From a virus: a stretch of DNA of 40,611 nucleotides. Location of the stretch: positions 1 to 40,611 of the IMG/VR virus record IMGVR_UViG_3300036832_001037; one strand, written 5' to 3'. The position numbers were made by a program, and so were the translations under genes. Below the pieces are notes generated by a model that was given only the letters and a program-made list of their open reading frames with translations, was not told where the DNA came from and searched no databases. Below are positions 16,352 to 23,659 of the stretch, in pieces. How positions within the stretch are numbered: the first letter of the stretch is position 1; each line of letters starts with the position of its first letter.

Positions 16352-18147
16352 TGGCGCTCGCGGAGGATCGCCGGGTCGATGCGATGGCCCGGCTTCGGGC
16401 TGAGTGGCCGCTGTGGGCTTCGGCGTGCGCGAAGATCGTCAACACGGCCGGGCAGCTCGTGCCGCTCATGCCCAAGCCCGCCCAGACGCACATCTGGGAG
16501 GCGATCCAAGCACAGCGCGACGAGGGAAAGCCGGTGCGGCTGATCGTCCCGAAGGCGCGCAAGGAGGGCGTGTCCACGATGGCGGTGTCGCTGGCGATTC
16601 AGCGGACGACGCTGACGGCCAACCACAACGCCCTCGTCGTGGCGCAGGATGCGAAAACGTCGGCCGAGCTGCTGCAGATGGCGGTCGTGATGCACGCGAA
16701 CCTGCCGGACTCCGAGGCGTTGCCGGTCAAGCCGCCGATCGCCAACCGGGTGCGTCACAAAGAGCTGGTGTTCGGCAATCCGGCGCGCAAGGTCAACGTC
16801 AACGGCGACTTCGGGATCAACTCGCGGATCGCCGTCGATACGGCGTCGGAGCTTGAGGCGGGTCGTGGCTTCACGTTGCACACGTTGCATTGTTCTGAGC
16901 CCGCGTTCTGGCCGGACCTCAAGCGCAAGCTGACGTCGTTGCTCAACGCGGTCCCCGATGAGCCTGAGACGATGATCGTGCTGGAGTCGACGTCTAACGG
17001 CTACAACCACTGGCGCGACCTGTGCCTTGCCGCTCAGGCCGGGCGCAACGACTTCGCCCTGGTGTTCCTGCCGTGGTTCATGGAGCCCCAGTACGCGCGG
17101 GCGTTCGTCGGCGACGAGGAGCGCGGCGAGTTCATCGAGGGCATCGGCCTGGGCGATTGGGGGGAGGCCGAGCACGAGCTGATCGACCTGGGGTGCAGCG
17201 CCGAGCAGTTGGCGTGGCGGCGCTGGGCGATCGAGAACCGCTGCCAGGGCGACCTGCGGGTGTGGATGCAGGAGTACCCGTCGACCTTGGAGGAGTCGTT
17301 TCTGGCGTCCGGGCTGCAGGTGTTCAATCCGATGCTCGTGGCGCGAGCCAGGCGGGGTATCGAGCGTGACGAGCTGGTCCCGGTGCTGGGGTCGCTCAAG
17401 CCGTCCAAAGAGCGTGAGCGGCGGCTGCGCTACTCATCGATCACGATCCCTGAGGGGCCGGTGTTTCACGAGGGCCGCGCGCAGTATCAGTGGACGGTGT
17501 GGGAGCGCCCGGACCTTGACCCCGACGCAGAGCCCGAGAGCTACGTGATCGGCGTTGACCCGGCCGGGGATGAGCCTGAGCATCTTGAGCTGGCGGCGAT
17601 GCACGGTGCGGTCGTTTTGGAGCATCGCACGGGGCGTCAGGTGGCTGAGCTTCACTGTCAGGGCGACGCCGACGAGGTGGCCCTGCAGCTCTATCTGGCG
17701 GCGTTGTGGTTTCACCGGGCGTGGGTGGCGATCGAGACGACGGGCGGCTTTGGGATGTCGATGGCGCGGCGCCTGTTCAAGGACTACGCCTACCCGTTTA
17801 CGTATCGGCGAAAGACTCTCTCGTCGGGCAAGGACCAACAGGAGGACCGGCTGGGCTGGGACACGAACCGCGCGACGAAAGTGGTGTTGGAGGACGGCGG
17901 CAAGGAGCTGCTGCGCGAGGGCACCCACGGGCTGCGGTCGCTGACGATCTGCTCAGAGCTGAACACGTACATCAAGGCGGCCAAGAATGGTCGTCACGGC
18001 CCGGCGCCCGGCCAGCGTTCGGACCTGCTGATGGCGTGGCTGATCGCCGCTCAGGTCAGGACGGACGTGGCTCCGTCGGTGCGTCGGGGGCCGGGCACGT
18101 TCTCGACGTCGACTCGCGGGATGCGGTCTCGCCAGACCGGCTGGTGA
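16351..18147 (+). CDS. terL: Terminase large subunit, 598 residues
   Basis: GTG at 16351, GGAGAG just upstream, overlapping the previous stop by one nt. It powers DNA packaging (ATPase) and cuts the concatemer (nuclease). Residues ~66-76 (VPKARKEGVST) are the non-classical Walker A of KARQ-x-G-x-ST terminases; the later TMIVLESTSNG is the Walker B region. YVIGVDPAGD near residue 400 opens the RNase H-like nuclease domain, and a late acidic/helical segment SDLLMAWLIAAQ near 553 fits its last motif. With the zinc-finger gene, it is the only plus-strand module in the virion half. Its 3' end overlaps the antisense gene 18056-18373 by 92 bp. Confidence 0.93.
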   Translation: MALAEDRRVDAMARLRAEWPLWASACAKIVNTAGQLVPLMPKPAQTHIWEAIQAQRDEGKPVRLIVPKARKEGVSTMAVSLAIQRTTLTANHNALVVAQDAKTSAELLQMAVVMHANLPDSEALPVKPPIANRVRHKELVFGNPARKVNVNGDFGINSRIAVDTASELEAGRGFTLHTLHCSEPAFWPDLKRKLTSLLNAVPDEPETMIVLESTSNGYNHWRDLCLAAQAGRNDFALVFLPWFMEPQYARAFVGDEERGEFIEGIGLGDWGEAEHELIDLGCSAEQLAWRRWAIENRCQGDLRVWMQEYPSTLEESFLASGLQVFNPMLVARARRGIERDELVPVLGSLKPSKERERRLRYSSITIPEGPVFHEGRAQYQWTVWERPDLDPDAEPESYVIGVDPAGDEPEHLELAAMHGAVVLEHRTGRQVAELHCQGDADEVALQLYLAALWFHRAWVAIETTGGFGMSMARRLFKDYAYPFTYRRKTLSSGKDQQEDRLGWDTNRATKVVLEDGGKELLREGTHGLRSLTICSELNTYIKAAKNGRHGPAPGQRSDLLMAWLIAAQVRTDVAPSVRRGPGTFSTSTRGMRSRQTGW

Positions 18148-18373
18148 TGACGGCGGCGCCGACGAACTTCGAGGCGGCGGCGATGGCGGCGGCGAGCACG
18201 TACTTGGACATGCGCTGCAGGTCGGTGATGTAGGCGCTGAACGGGTAGCTGGACGCGTTGAGGATGCAGACGAGGCCGCCGACGATCACGACGTAGCCGA
18301 CCAGGATGACCGTCGCCCAGACGACGACGGCCACGAGGTCGGCGACGGCGAGCTTGGCCGTCAGCGCGCGCAT
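18056..18373 (-). CDS. Membrane protein, holin-like, 105 residues
   Basis: ATG at 18373, two nt after the preceding stop. Residues ~10-42 form a long hydrophobic span (VADLVAVVVWATVILVGYVV...), a second weaker one follows near 58-76 (YVLAAAIAAASKFVGAAVI), and the tail is Ser/Arg/Pro-rich and charged. Two spans and a polar tail fit a class II holin, but no lysin is adjacent. The gene converges on and overlaps the terminase 3' end by 92 bp. Confidence 0.6.
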   Translation of the reverse strand: MRALTAKLAVADLVAVVVWATVILVGYVVIVGGLVCILNASSYPFSAYITDLQRMSKYVLAAAIAAASKFVGAAVITSRSGETASRESTSRTCPAPDAPTEPRPS

Positions 18374-18375
18374 CC

Positions 18376-18888
18376 CTACTTCTTGTCGTCCTCGGGGGGC
18401 TTGTGGCCGTGGCCGGGCTTGGTGGGGTCGATCTCAGGGTCCTCGGGGTCCTCGGGGTCGACCGGCTCGTCGGGTGCGAGACCTTCCTGCTTGAGTGCTT
18501 CCTGCTCGCGGCTGTCGATCACGTCGAGGCTGTCGGCGTGGGCGGCGTCGGCGGCCTGCTGCTGGTGGGCGATGAGGTCCTGGGGGTCATCGCCGCCGAC
18601 CGTGATGGGCTCGGCGGCCTCCTCAAAAGGGACGGTGACCGAGACCTGCTTTCCGATCGGGGCGCCCTGCTCGTCCTCGCCGGTCTGCTGGAACAGGAGC
18701 AGGGTGGCGCCGGGCTCGCCCTTGACCGCGACGTTGCCGTCCTTGTCGAGCTTGAGCGACGCGAGCGACGCGTCCTTGTCCAGCGATGGGGGCTGGGCGT
18801 CGCCGGTGCGCTCGAACACGAGCACCGGGTCCTCGGGGGACAGGATCCCGCCGACGTTGAACTTGTGGGTCACGGTGTCCGTCGTCAC
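18376..18888 (-). CDS. Acidic protein of unknown function, 170 residues
   Basis: GTG at 18888 with AGGAGG eight nt upstream. Residues 1-90 look beta-rich (FNVGGILSPEDPVLVFERTG), followed by a helical Ala/Gln/Asp segment and a C-terminal Pro/Asp/Glu tail with three DPEDPE-type repeats. No family was recognised. It is paired with the downstream membrane protein. Confidence 0.68.
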   Translation of the reverse strand: MTTDTVTHKFNVGGILSPEDPVLVFERTGDAQPPSLDKDASLASLKLDKDGNVAVKGEPGATLLLFQQTGEDEQGAPIGKQVSVTVPFEEAAEPITVGGDDPQDLIAHQQQAADAAHADSLDVIDSREQEALKQEGLAPDEPVDPEDPEDPEIDPTKPGHGHKPPEDDKK

Positions 18889-18957
18889 TTCGGGGCCTCC
18901 TGGGCGTCGTGGTTCTCGCCCGTGATGATCCCACGCCTCGCGGCCTCTGAAACTGGA

Positions 18958-19009
18958 GCGGGGGCCGCTGGCGGTCGAGAGGATCAGTCCAGCCCGTCAG
19001 CGCCCCCGC
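18958..19009. other. 16-bp hairpin with the cassette leader in its loop
   Basis: Arms 18958-18974 and 18994-19009 (GCGGGGGC...GCCCCCGC with an inner GCTGGCGG/CCGTCAGC stem, one bulged C). The loop starts with TCGAGAGGATC (18975-18985, plus strand), the leader used by the plus-strand cassette genes, yet no gene follows. On the minus strand it may terminate or protect the repressor transcript; there is no T-run. Confidence 0.55.
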
Positions 19010-19049
19010 GTGAGCCTGTCCCTACAGACGGGCCGCCGGTGAGGGTATC

Positions 19050-19364
19050 TCAACCGCCGTCGAGATCGGCCAGTCGCCCTTCGATCCCGTCGAGGCGGTT
19101 TTCCAGGTCGCTGAGCCGTCCGAGCATCGGCGCGGTGAACGCGGTGAACAGCCACTCGCGATGCAGGCCGCACGCTTGGGCGATGTCGTGGCCGAGCTGG
19201 CGTTGCTCGTGGAGGTCGAGGCGTTCGCGATGCCCGGCCTCCAGTCGCTCGATCGTCTTGGCGACGTGGCCGAGCCGTTCGCCGAGCTGGGCTTGGGTGA
19301 GGCCCGCGTATCCCCGTGCCGCCCGGACTCTGGCGGCGAACTCCTGCACCGACAACGCCTGCAT
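19050..19364 (-). CDS. Cro/CI-type helix-turn-helix regulator, 104 residues
   Basis: ATG at 19364 with GGGAG five nt upstream. Residues ~8-45 contain a Cro/CI-type helix-turn-helix (ARVRAARGYAGLTQAQLGER, then HVAKTIERLEAG). The C-terminal third (RLSDLENRLDGIEGRLADL) is a heptad coiled coil for oligomerisation. It lies beside the integrase, so it is the best candidate for the lysogeny repressor. Its own upstream region holds a long imperfect palindrome at 19439-19484. Confidence 0.78.
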   Translation of the reverse strand: MQALSVQEFAARVRAARGYAGLTQAQLGERLGHVAKTIERLEAGHRERLDLHEQRQLGHDIAQACGLHREWLFTAFTAPMLGRLSDLENRLDGIEGRLADLDGG

Positions 19365-19438
19365 AGGACTCCCATCCCAGCTTGACCGTGGGCGTTCAGG
19401 TTAGCGACGTGTTGGCGCGGACGTGTGGCCTGGTGCCC

Positions 19439-19484
19439 GTGGCGTCCCGTGGCGTACCGAGCCCGGTACGTCTTGGGACGCCAC
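19439..19484. promoter_or_regulatory. 46-bp imperfect palindrome upstream of the repressor
   Basis: Outer arms GTGGCGTCCC (19439-19448) and GGGACGCCAC (19475-19484), inner arms CGTACC (19453-19458) and GGTACG (19465-19470), symmetrical 4-nt internal gaps and a 6-nt centre. It lies 75 bp upstream of the repressor start. It could be an operator, an integrase site, or a hairpin at the end of the integrase transcript (no T-run follows). Confidence 0.6.
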
Positions 19485-19572
19485 CGTGTCCCGTAGCCTC
19501 AAACCGAGCCGTCCCGTGGTGTCCTACTTTGGCCGGGTCTGTCCGGTGCCGACCCGCGTTTCTTGGCTCTGG

Positions 19573-19681
19573 TGGCCGGGTTTGGCCGGGTTTGTCTCGT
19601 AGCTACCGCCTACGCGCCGAATAGGATACGTTGGCGGCGGTTTGGCTCAACCATGCGACGGAAGTCGGCCAAACCCGGCCA
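19573..19681. repeat. 15-bp inverted repeat in the attP region
   Basis: TGGCCGGGTTTGGCC (19573-19587) and its exact complement at 19667-19681. The left arm is part of a tandem GGCCGGGTTTG (19574-19594). Candidate integrase or host-factor arm sites. Confidence 0.6.
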
Positions 19682-19684
19682 TCG

Positions 19685-19704
19685 TCGGTACGTCTCGGTA
19701 CGTC
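19685..19704. repeat. Tandem TCGGTACGTC x2 at the integrase stop
   Basis: Two exact 10-bp copies overlap the last codons of the integrase gene. A third CGGTACGTC lies at 19464-19472 inside the palindrome. Candidate recombinase or repressor sites. Confidence 0.55.
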
Positions 19705-20911
19705 ACCCCTCTCGCCGGGCTCGGCGCTGGTCGCGGCCGAGGCCGTTTCCGCCCTTGGCGACGTTGGCCCGCAGGCGGTCGAGCGCGTTGTCGGTGTAGG
19801 TGTGGCCGTAGAGCCCGGAGATCAACTGGCCGCCGTCGGTGTGTCCAAGCTGCTCGGCGACGTCGCGGGGGGCGTTGCCCTGGTCGAGCAGCCATGAGGC
19901 GGTGAAGTGGCGTAGGTCGTGCCAGTGCAGGGCCGTCTGGTGGTGGTTGCGGCCGAGCTGCTTGACGCGCTCGTCGGTGAGGGTGGCGAGGAACGCGCCG
20001 CGCACGAGCGACCAGTAGTAGAAGTGGTTGCGCTGGCCGAGACGGGCGCCACGGGAGGACGTGAAGATCAGCCCCGGCGTATCCCTAGAGAACTCTGTGC
20101 CGTACTCGTTGCGGATCGCCCAGAGGGCTTCTGCGGCGACGGGAAAGAGCAGGATGCGACGGCCTTCACCCGTCTCGTCGTCCTGGCCTTTGGGGGTGGC
20201 GATCTCGTTCTCCTTGGAGCGCCATTGGGTCGCGACGTTGATCCAGCCGTCGGCGAAGTCGATATCGTCCCAGACGCGGGCGGCCTGCTCGCCTTGGCGC
20301 AGGCCGGAGTAGGCGGCGAACAGGATGGACGAGCGGAACATCGTGCGGTACTTGGGGTTGTCGATCGCCTTCACGCTGTCGGCGAGCTTGGTGATCTCCT
20401 GCGGCGTCAGCGGGTGGATGCCCTTGCGCGACTTCTTGGGGATCATGTTCTTGAGCTGCGTGAACGGGTTGGACGGGATGTAGTCGTCGTGGAACGCGTC
20501 GTTGAACATCACGCGGACGGCGGGGCCTCGGGCGGCGTTTTCGTGGACCCATTGGCGGGCGATCGGGCGGGTGATCTCGGTGAGCAGCTTGTCTCCGTGG
20601 TCGGCGGCGAACTTCTTGGCTCGCTCGGTGTTGTGGCGGATCGTGCTGCTGGCGCGTCCGTGGCCGGTGTAGGGACCGGGGTGCTGGATCCACTTCTCGT
20701 AGAAGTCGCGGACGGTGGTGGCGCCTTCGCGGGGGCCGTTGGTCTGGTCGATGATGAGCCAGCCCTGTTTGAGGGCGTCGGGTTCGGTCGGCCATGTGGA
20801 GGTCCCGTCGGCTGCGGCGAGCCATTTGCTCCCGTACTTGGCTCGGTAGCCGGTGATCTCGCCCTTGCCGTTCTTGCGCGGGTAGGCCCTAACTGTCGGT
20901 GCTTTCGCCAT
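19703..20911 (-). CDS. int: Tyrosine integrase, 402 residues
   Basis: ATG at 20911 is chosen because the leader TCGAGAGGATC lies four nt upstream; the longer frame reads through the CGTACG repeat. The protein has an N-terminal arm-binding part (~1-60), a SAM-like core-binding domain (~65-160) and a catalytic domain with R205, H331-x-x-R334, H357 and the nucleophile Y368 (GLYGHT). It would integrate and, with Xis, excise the phage at attP/attB. It is the only minus-strand gene with the cassette-type leader. Confidence 0.93.
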   Translation of the reverse strand: MAKAPTVRAYPRKNGKGEITGYRAKYGSKWLAAADGTSTWPTEPDALKQGWLIIDQTNGPREGATTVRDFYEKWIQHPGPYTGHGRASSTIRHNTERAKKFAADHGDKLLTEITRPIARQWVHENAARGPAVRVMFNDAFHDDYIPSNPFTQLKNMIPKKSRKGIHPLTPQEITKLADSVKAIDNPKYRTMFRSSILFAAYSGLRQGEQAARVWDDIDFADGWINVATQWRSKENEIATPKGQDDETGEGRRILLFPVAAEALWAIRNEYGTEFSRDTPGLIFTSSRGARLGQRNHFYYWSLVRGAFLATLTDERVKQLGRNHHQTALHWHDLRHFTASWLLDQGNAPRDVAEQLGHTDGGQLISGLYGHTYTDNALDRLRANVAKGGNGLGRDQRRARREG

Positions 20912-20914
20912 GCT

Positions 20915-20925
20915 GATCCTCTCGA
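20915..20925 (-). promoter_or_regulatory. Integrase leader TCGAGAGGATC
   Basis: The same 11 bases precede the plus-strand cassette genes at 28439, 28940, 29896 and 30236. It contains the Shine-Dalgarno-like GAGAGG. Confidence 0.75.
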
Positions 20926-20945
20926 ATGTCGGTTGAACGTACTGG

Positions 20946-21194
20946 TTACGTCCGTACGTACGTACGTATCCTGCTGGCACTGTAGCGCCTACGGCCGGAC
21001 GGAAGCGTCACGTAGTGGCCGTCAGGCGCGCGCACCGGGTCGTACGGCCAGATGCGCCCGTCGTGTTCCCAGCGCGAAAGGGTGCGGATTGAGATACCGA
21101 GCAGCGTCAGCACCTCCCCACGGTGCAGCCCAAACTCGGGTGCTTGCTCGATCGGTTCCTGCTGGAAACTCGGGTGTGTTCTGACCTGGCCCAT
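20946..21194 (-). CDS. Xis/MerR-like small DNA-binding protein, 82 residues
   Basis: ATG at 21194 with GGAGGA five nt upstream. Residues ~25-65 (GEVLTLLGISIRTLSRWEHDG) are a winged helix-turn-helix of the MerR/excisionase type. Adjacent to int and read first, so an excisionase role is likely. Its last residues, RIRTYVRT, are encoded by the CGTACG repeat at 20947-20968, so the site and the coding end overlap. Confidence 0.75.
   Translation of the reverse strand: MGQVRTHPSFQQEPIEQAPEFGLHRGEVLTLLGISIRTLSRWEHDGRIWPYDPVRAPDGHYVTLPSGRRRYSASRIRTYVRT
20947..20968. repeat. CGTACG operator-like repeat, copy 1
   Basis: TACGTCCGTACGTACG followed by TACGTA, covering the end of the xis-like gene and lying 36 bp upstream of the int start. 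The 15-bp core recurs at 26946, 27320 and 27361 in the same orientation. Confidence 0.75.
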
Positions 21195-21254
21195 GCCGTC
21201 CTCCGATGCCTTTGAGTCCGTTCTCCCCGGCGCCAAGCCTACGACTTTTTCTCG

Positions 21255-21609
21255 CTATTTGCCGCCTGTTTCTCGCTTGAAGCGACCTTCGGGGGACCTA
21301 CGGTCAGGGGGTGCCGTGGCGATGGCCGCTGAACGGACATCGGCGACGATCTCGGCGTGTCCTGTCTTGGCCCCAGCTTCGGTGCAGTAGCGGTGTTGGG
21401 CCTGGTCGAGGGGTCCTCCGAACACCATCGTCTCGAAGATCAAGGCGGGTCGAGACGTCCACCCCGTCCACGCAGTCAAAGGCGACGTGGATGTAGCCGA
21501 TGTCCTGGCCGAGCCAGACCCATTCGGCCATCGTGATCTCCTGCCCCTGGCGGTTGAAGAACTGGCCGCGTTTCTCGTGCCGGATGGCGTCGTCGTCGTC
21601 GTCGCTCAC
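21255..21609 (-). pseudogene. Frameshifted small phage protein (LIFETMVFGG family)
   Basis: GTG at 21609 overlaps the previous stop (GTGA). The first frame reads SDDDDDAIRHEKRGQFFNRQ and MAEWVWLGQDIGYIHVAF, up to DGVDVST near 21445. It then leaves the family pattern and runs to a stop at 21304. The other frame (stop at 21255) continues the family: RPALIFETMVFGGPLDQAQH, RYCTEAGAKTGH. In intact members of this actinobacterial family as I recall them, a VWLGLDH-type segment joins the two parts, so a small non-triplet deletion is likely. A programmed shift or an assembly error are alternatives. Confidence 0.65.
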
Positions 21610-21827
21610 GGCTGGCGCCACCACACCACGAGGTTGACGATGAGCAGCTTGCCGGGCTTGTCGTCGGTGACGGTTTTGATCGACGCGGAGTGGCGTTCGC
21701 GGTGGCCCTGCGGGACGGCCGAGTCGATCATCAGCCACGTCGTTTCGAGGCTGCCGTGGGATTCCAGGACGACGCGCGGGAAGCGTTCGGTCTCGCGGGT
21801 CTCGGTGGCTGTTTTCTTGCGGGTCAT
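21606..21827 (-). CDS. Hypothetical protein, 73 residues
   Basis: ATG at 21827, 4-nt overlaps at both ends. Lys/Thr/Glu-rich start, then a beta-type core ending LLIVNLVVWWRQP. No family recognised. Part of the tiny-gene operon read from 27299 to 20946. Confidence 0.6.
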   Translation of the reverse strand: MTRKKTATETRETERFPRVVLESHGSLETTWLMIDSAVPQGHRERHSASIKTVTDDKPGKLLIVNLVVWWRQP

Positions 21828-22177
21828 CCCTGGCGGCGGTGGACGGGGACACCGGCGGCCTTGGCCTTGGTCATCATGTCGGCCGTGCCGGTGCCGCCCT
21901 TGTCGTAGGCGTAGACGATCTCGGGGTTGAGCAAGAGCATCCCGGTGTTGCGTAGCGGCCCGGCTGAGTGGCCGTAGAAGTCCCAGGGGGCGGCGACGAC
22001 GGCGACGAGGAGGCCGATCTTGCGGGCGTGTTCCTCGGCGAGACGGTCGGCTCCTCGGGCGCCGCCGGTGACGACGACGCTGCCGACCGGCAGGGCGTAG
22101 AGGTCGGCGGCGATCGGGAGCGGGTCGTCCCAGTGGCGGCTGCCGCAGAACAGGGCGACGATCGCCACGCCGGTCAC
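21824..22177 (-). CDS. YspA/DUF2493-like SLOG-fold protein, 117 residues
   Basis: GTG at 22177 (GTGA overlap). IVALFCGSRHWDD at the start, VVVTGGARGADRLAEEHAR in the middle and PWDFYGHSAGPLRN later are the signature of DUF2493, the YspA group of the SLOG nucleotide-binding fold. SLOG proteins bind nucleotides or nucleotide-derived signals, and some act in phage-host conflict. The substrate cannot be told here. Confidence 0.82.
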   Translation of the reverse strand: MTGVAIVALFCGSRHWDDPLPIAADLYALPVGSVVVTGGARGADRLAEEHARKIGLLVAVVAAPWDFYGHSAGPLRNTGMLLLNPEIVYAYDKGGTGTADMMTKAKAAGVPVHRRQG

Positions 22178-22377
22178 GGTGTCAGCTCGGCGAGCTTGCC
22201 CCATGAGACGCGCTGGACGTGGACGGTCGACCCGTTGGGCAGGGCGATCGGCTCGATGTGGCGGCGGGTCCAGTAGCGCCCGTGGGTGTCGAAGTAGTCG
22301 GCGACGTCGGCGGCGGCGATGATGGCGATTCGGCTGTGGGTGCCGTCGGGTTTGAAGGTGGTCAGGATGAACGGCAT
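22174..22377 (-). CDS. Hypothetical protein, 67 residues
   Basis: ATG at 22377, coupled at both ends. Short beta strands with a conserved-looking middle DYFDTHGRYWTRRHIEPIAL. No family recognised. Confidence 0.62.
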   Translation of the reverse strand: MPFILTTFKPDGTHSRIAIIAAADVADYFDTHGRYWTRRHIEPIALPNGSTVHVQRVSWGKLAELTP

Positions 22378-22664
22378 CAGGATCTCGGGCGCGGTGTTCG
22401 GCGGGCCATCGGTGGGCGGCGCATCGTCGGCTCGGTCGCGATCAGCTTGAGGTCTCGGGTCAGCGTGTTCTCGTCGCGGTATCCGGCGCCGACGGAGACG
22501 ACGGCCTCGCCGTCGGGCATATCGAACACCATGACGATCGCGGCGCGCTTGAGGTCGGGTCGTCCGTCGATGCCGGTGTCGGTGAAGTGCTCGCGCAGCG
22601 CCGTCAGGACGGCGTGTCCGGCGTGCTGCATGAACGTGTGGTCGAGGCCGTCGTCGCCGGGCAT
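22377..22664 (-). CDS. Hypothetical protein, 95 residues
   Basis: The chosen start is ATG at 22664, overlapping the previous stop by one nt; the longer frame starts inside the upstream gene. The sequence has a HAGHAVLTALREHF helix and a beta core with AAIVMVFDMPDGEAVVSV. It ends with an Arg/Pro-rich tail. Unknown function. Confidence 0.62.
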   Translation of the reverse strand: MPGDDGLDHTFMQHAGHAVLTALREHFTDTGIDGRPDLKRAAIVMVFDMPDGEAVVSVGAGYRDENTLTRDLKLIATEPTMRRPPMARRTPRPRS

Positions 22665-22852
22665 CAGGCGGCCTGGGTGGCGTCGGGGTGCAGGCGTAGG
22701 GAGGCGATGACGTGCTCGTCCTTGTCGAGGTGGGCCAGCTCGATCGTTCCGTCGGACCATTCGGTGAGGGTCAGCGTGTCTGAGTCATCGAGGATGAACA
22801 GGTGGCTGGCGATCTGGGCGCACGCCTCAAGCTGGGGGATGGTGATTCTCAC
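22664..22852 (-). CDS. Hypothetical protein, 62 residues
   Basis: GTG at 22852 (GTGA overlap). Alternating polar/hydrophobic beta-type strands: LFILDDSDTLTLTEW. No family recognised. Confidence 0.6.
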   Translation of the reverse strand: MRITIPQLEACAQIASHLFILDDSDTLTLTEWSDGTIELAHLDKDEHVIASLRLHPDATQAA

Positions 22853-23118
22853 TGGCGCCGCTCGACGGTGATCGTGAACGCGGTCAGCGGGCGGTTGGGC
22901 TTGCCGTCGTCGCGGACGGGGTGGGTGGTGCTCGTGGCTTTCCAGTCCTCTATCGCGGCCATCGGGTCGTCGTAGGTTTTCGCCAGCTCGCGTCGCGCGG
23001 TCAGCACGAGGTCTCCTTGTCCGTCGTTGCCGTCGGGCGTGTAGTCCTGCACGTAGGCGCCGGAGGCGACGGTGGGTGTGCCGTCGGCGAGCCCGACTAT
23101 CCGGATCACGCAGCTCAC
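22849..23118 (-). CDS. Hypothetical protein, 89 residues
   Basis: GTG at 23118 (GTGA overlap), which cuts a longer frame that reads into the next gene. Starts VSCVIRIVGLADGTPTVASG and looks beta-rich, with a Lys/Thr-rich later part. No family recognised. Confidence 0.6.
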   Translation of the reverse strand: MSCVIRIVGLADGTPTVASGAYVQDYTPDGNDGQGDLVLTARRELAKTYDDPMAAIEDWKATSTTHPVRDDGKPNRPLTAFTITVERRQ

Positions 23119-23387
23119 TGGTCGCCGATCGCTGAGCACTGGGGGCAGTAGTCGCCGAGGACGGTGACGGTCCAGCCGTCGGGCAGTTTCGCGTCGGCCG
23201 GGTCGAGACCTTCGCGCCAGTCGCAGCCGTCGCAGAGCAGCCACGCGATCCGGGCCTCCGGCTCGTCGGCGAGCTGTTCGGTGGCGAGCGCGGTGAGGGC
23301 GTCGAGGCGTTGGGCCATCGGGGCGTCGATGCGCGGGCCGTAGACCTCGATCGCCATGAGGCCGCCCACCTTGTCGTCGTCGCTCAC
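23115..23387 (-). CDS. Zinc-ribbon-like protein, 90 residues
   Basis: GTG at 23387 (GTGA overlap). Contains CDGCDW and, 30 residues later, YCPQCSA: two C-x2-C pairs that fit a zinc ribbon. The N-terminal half is helical. Its role (nucleic-acid or protein binding) is unknown. Confidence 0.62.
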   Translation of the reverse strand: MSDDDKVGGLMAIEVYGPRIDAPMAQRLDALTALATEQLADEPEARIAWLLCDGCDWREGLDPADAKLPDGWTVTVLGDYCPQCSAIGDQ

Positions 23388-23659
23388 GGCTGTTCCTTTC
23401 CGGTCTTAGCGGCGGCCTCTGCGTAGCACTTGCCGCAGCGACGGCTCGCTGGGTAGGTCTCGCCGATCATGTCGTGCGCCGGACGGACGGTGTGGCCGCA
23501 TTCGAGGAGGTCGCGCCGGAACGTCCGGCCCTCGATCCCTGCGATCGTGACCCACGTCTCGCCGGTGATCTTGCGCATCGGCCATTTCCGCTTCGGTGAT
23601 GCAGCCGACGCCATGCCTCCGGCGTAGGCGCGGCTGCGCTTGAGTCGTCCGTCACCCAT
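23384..23659 (-). CDS. Zinc-binding hypothetical protein, 91 residues
   Basis: ATG at 23659 with GGAGGA nine nt upstream. ECGHTV followed ~23 residues on by RRCGKCYAEA gives a Cys/His set that could bind zinc. Basic N-terminus. An inner ATG at 23614 is a possible alternative start. It overlaps the upstream gene by 8 nt. Confidence 0.6.
   Translation of the reverse strand: MGDGRLKRSRAYAGGMASAASPKRKWPMRKITGETWVTIAGIEGRTFRRDLLECGHTVRPAHDMIGETYPASRRCGKCYAEAAAKTGKEQP

Larger units (their letters stand above)
19365..19702. other. attP: Integrase-repressor spacer, probable attP region
   Basis: This 338-bp stretch has no gene and is dense with repeats: a 46-bp palindrome, a 15-bp inverted repeat, tandem GGCCGGGTTTG and several CGGTACGTC copies. 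Phage attP sites with integrase arm sites usually lie next to int, so this is the most likely place. The core cannot be named without the host attB sequence. No tRNA-like segment was found. Confidence 0.55.

Noticed and set aside
20912-20980. N-terminal extension of integrase
   Set aside because: Would translate the CGTACG repeat and the leader; the leader points to ATG 20911.
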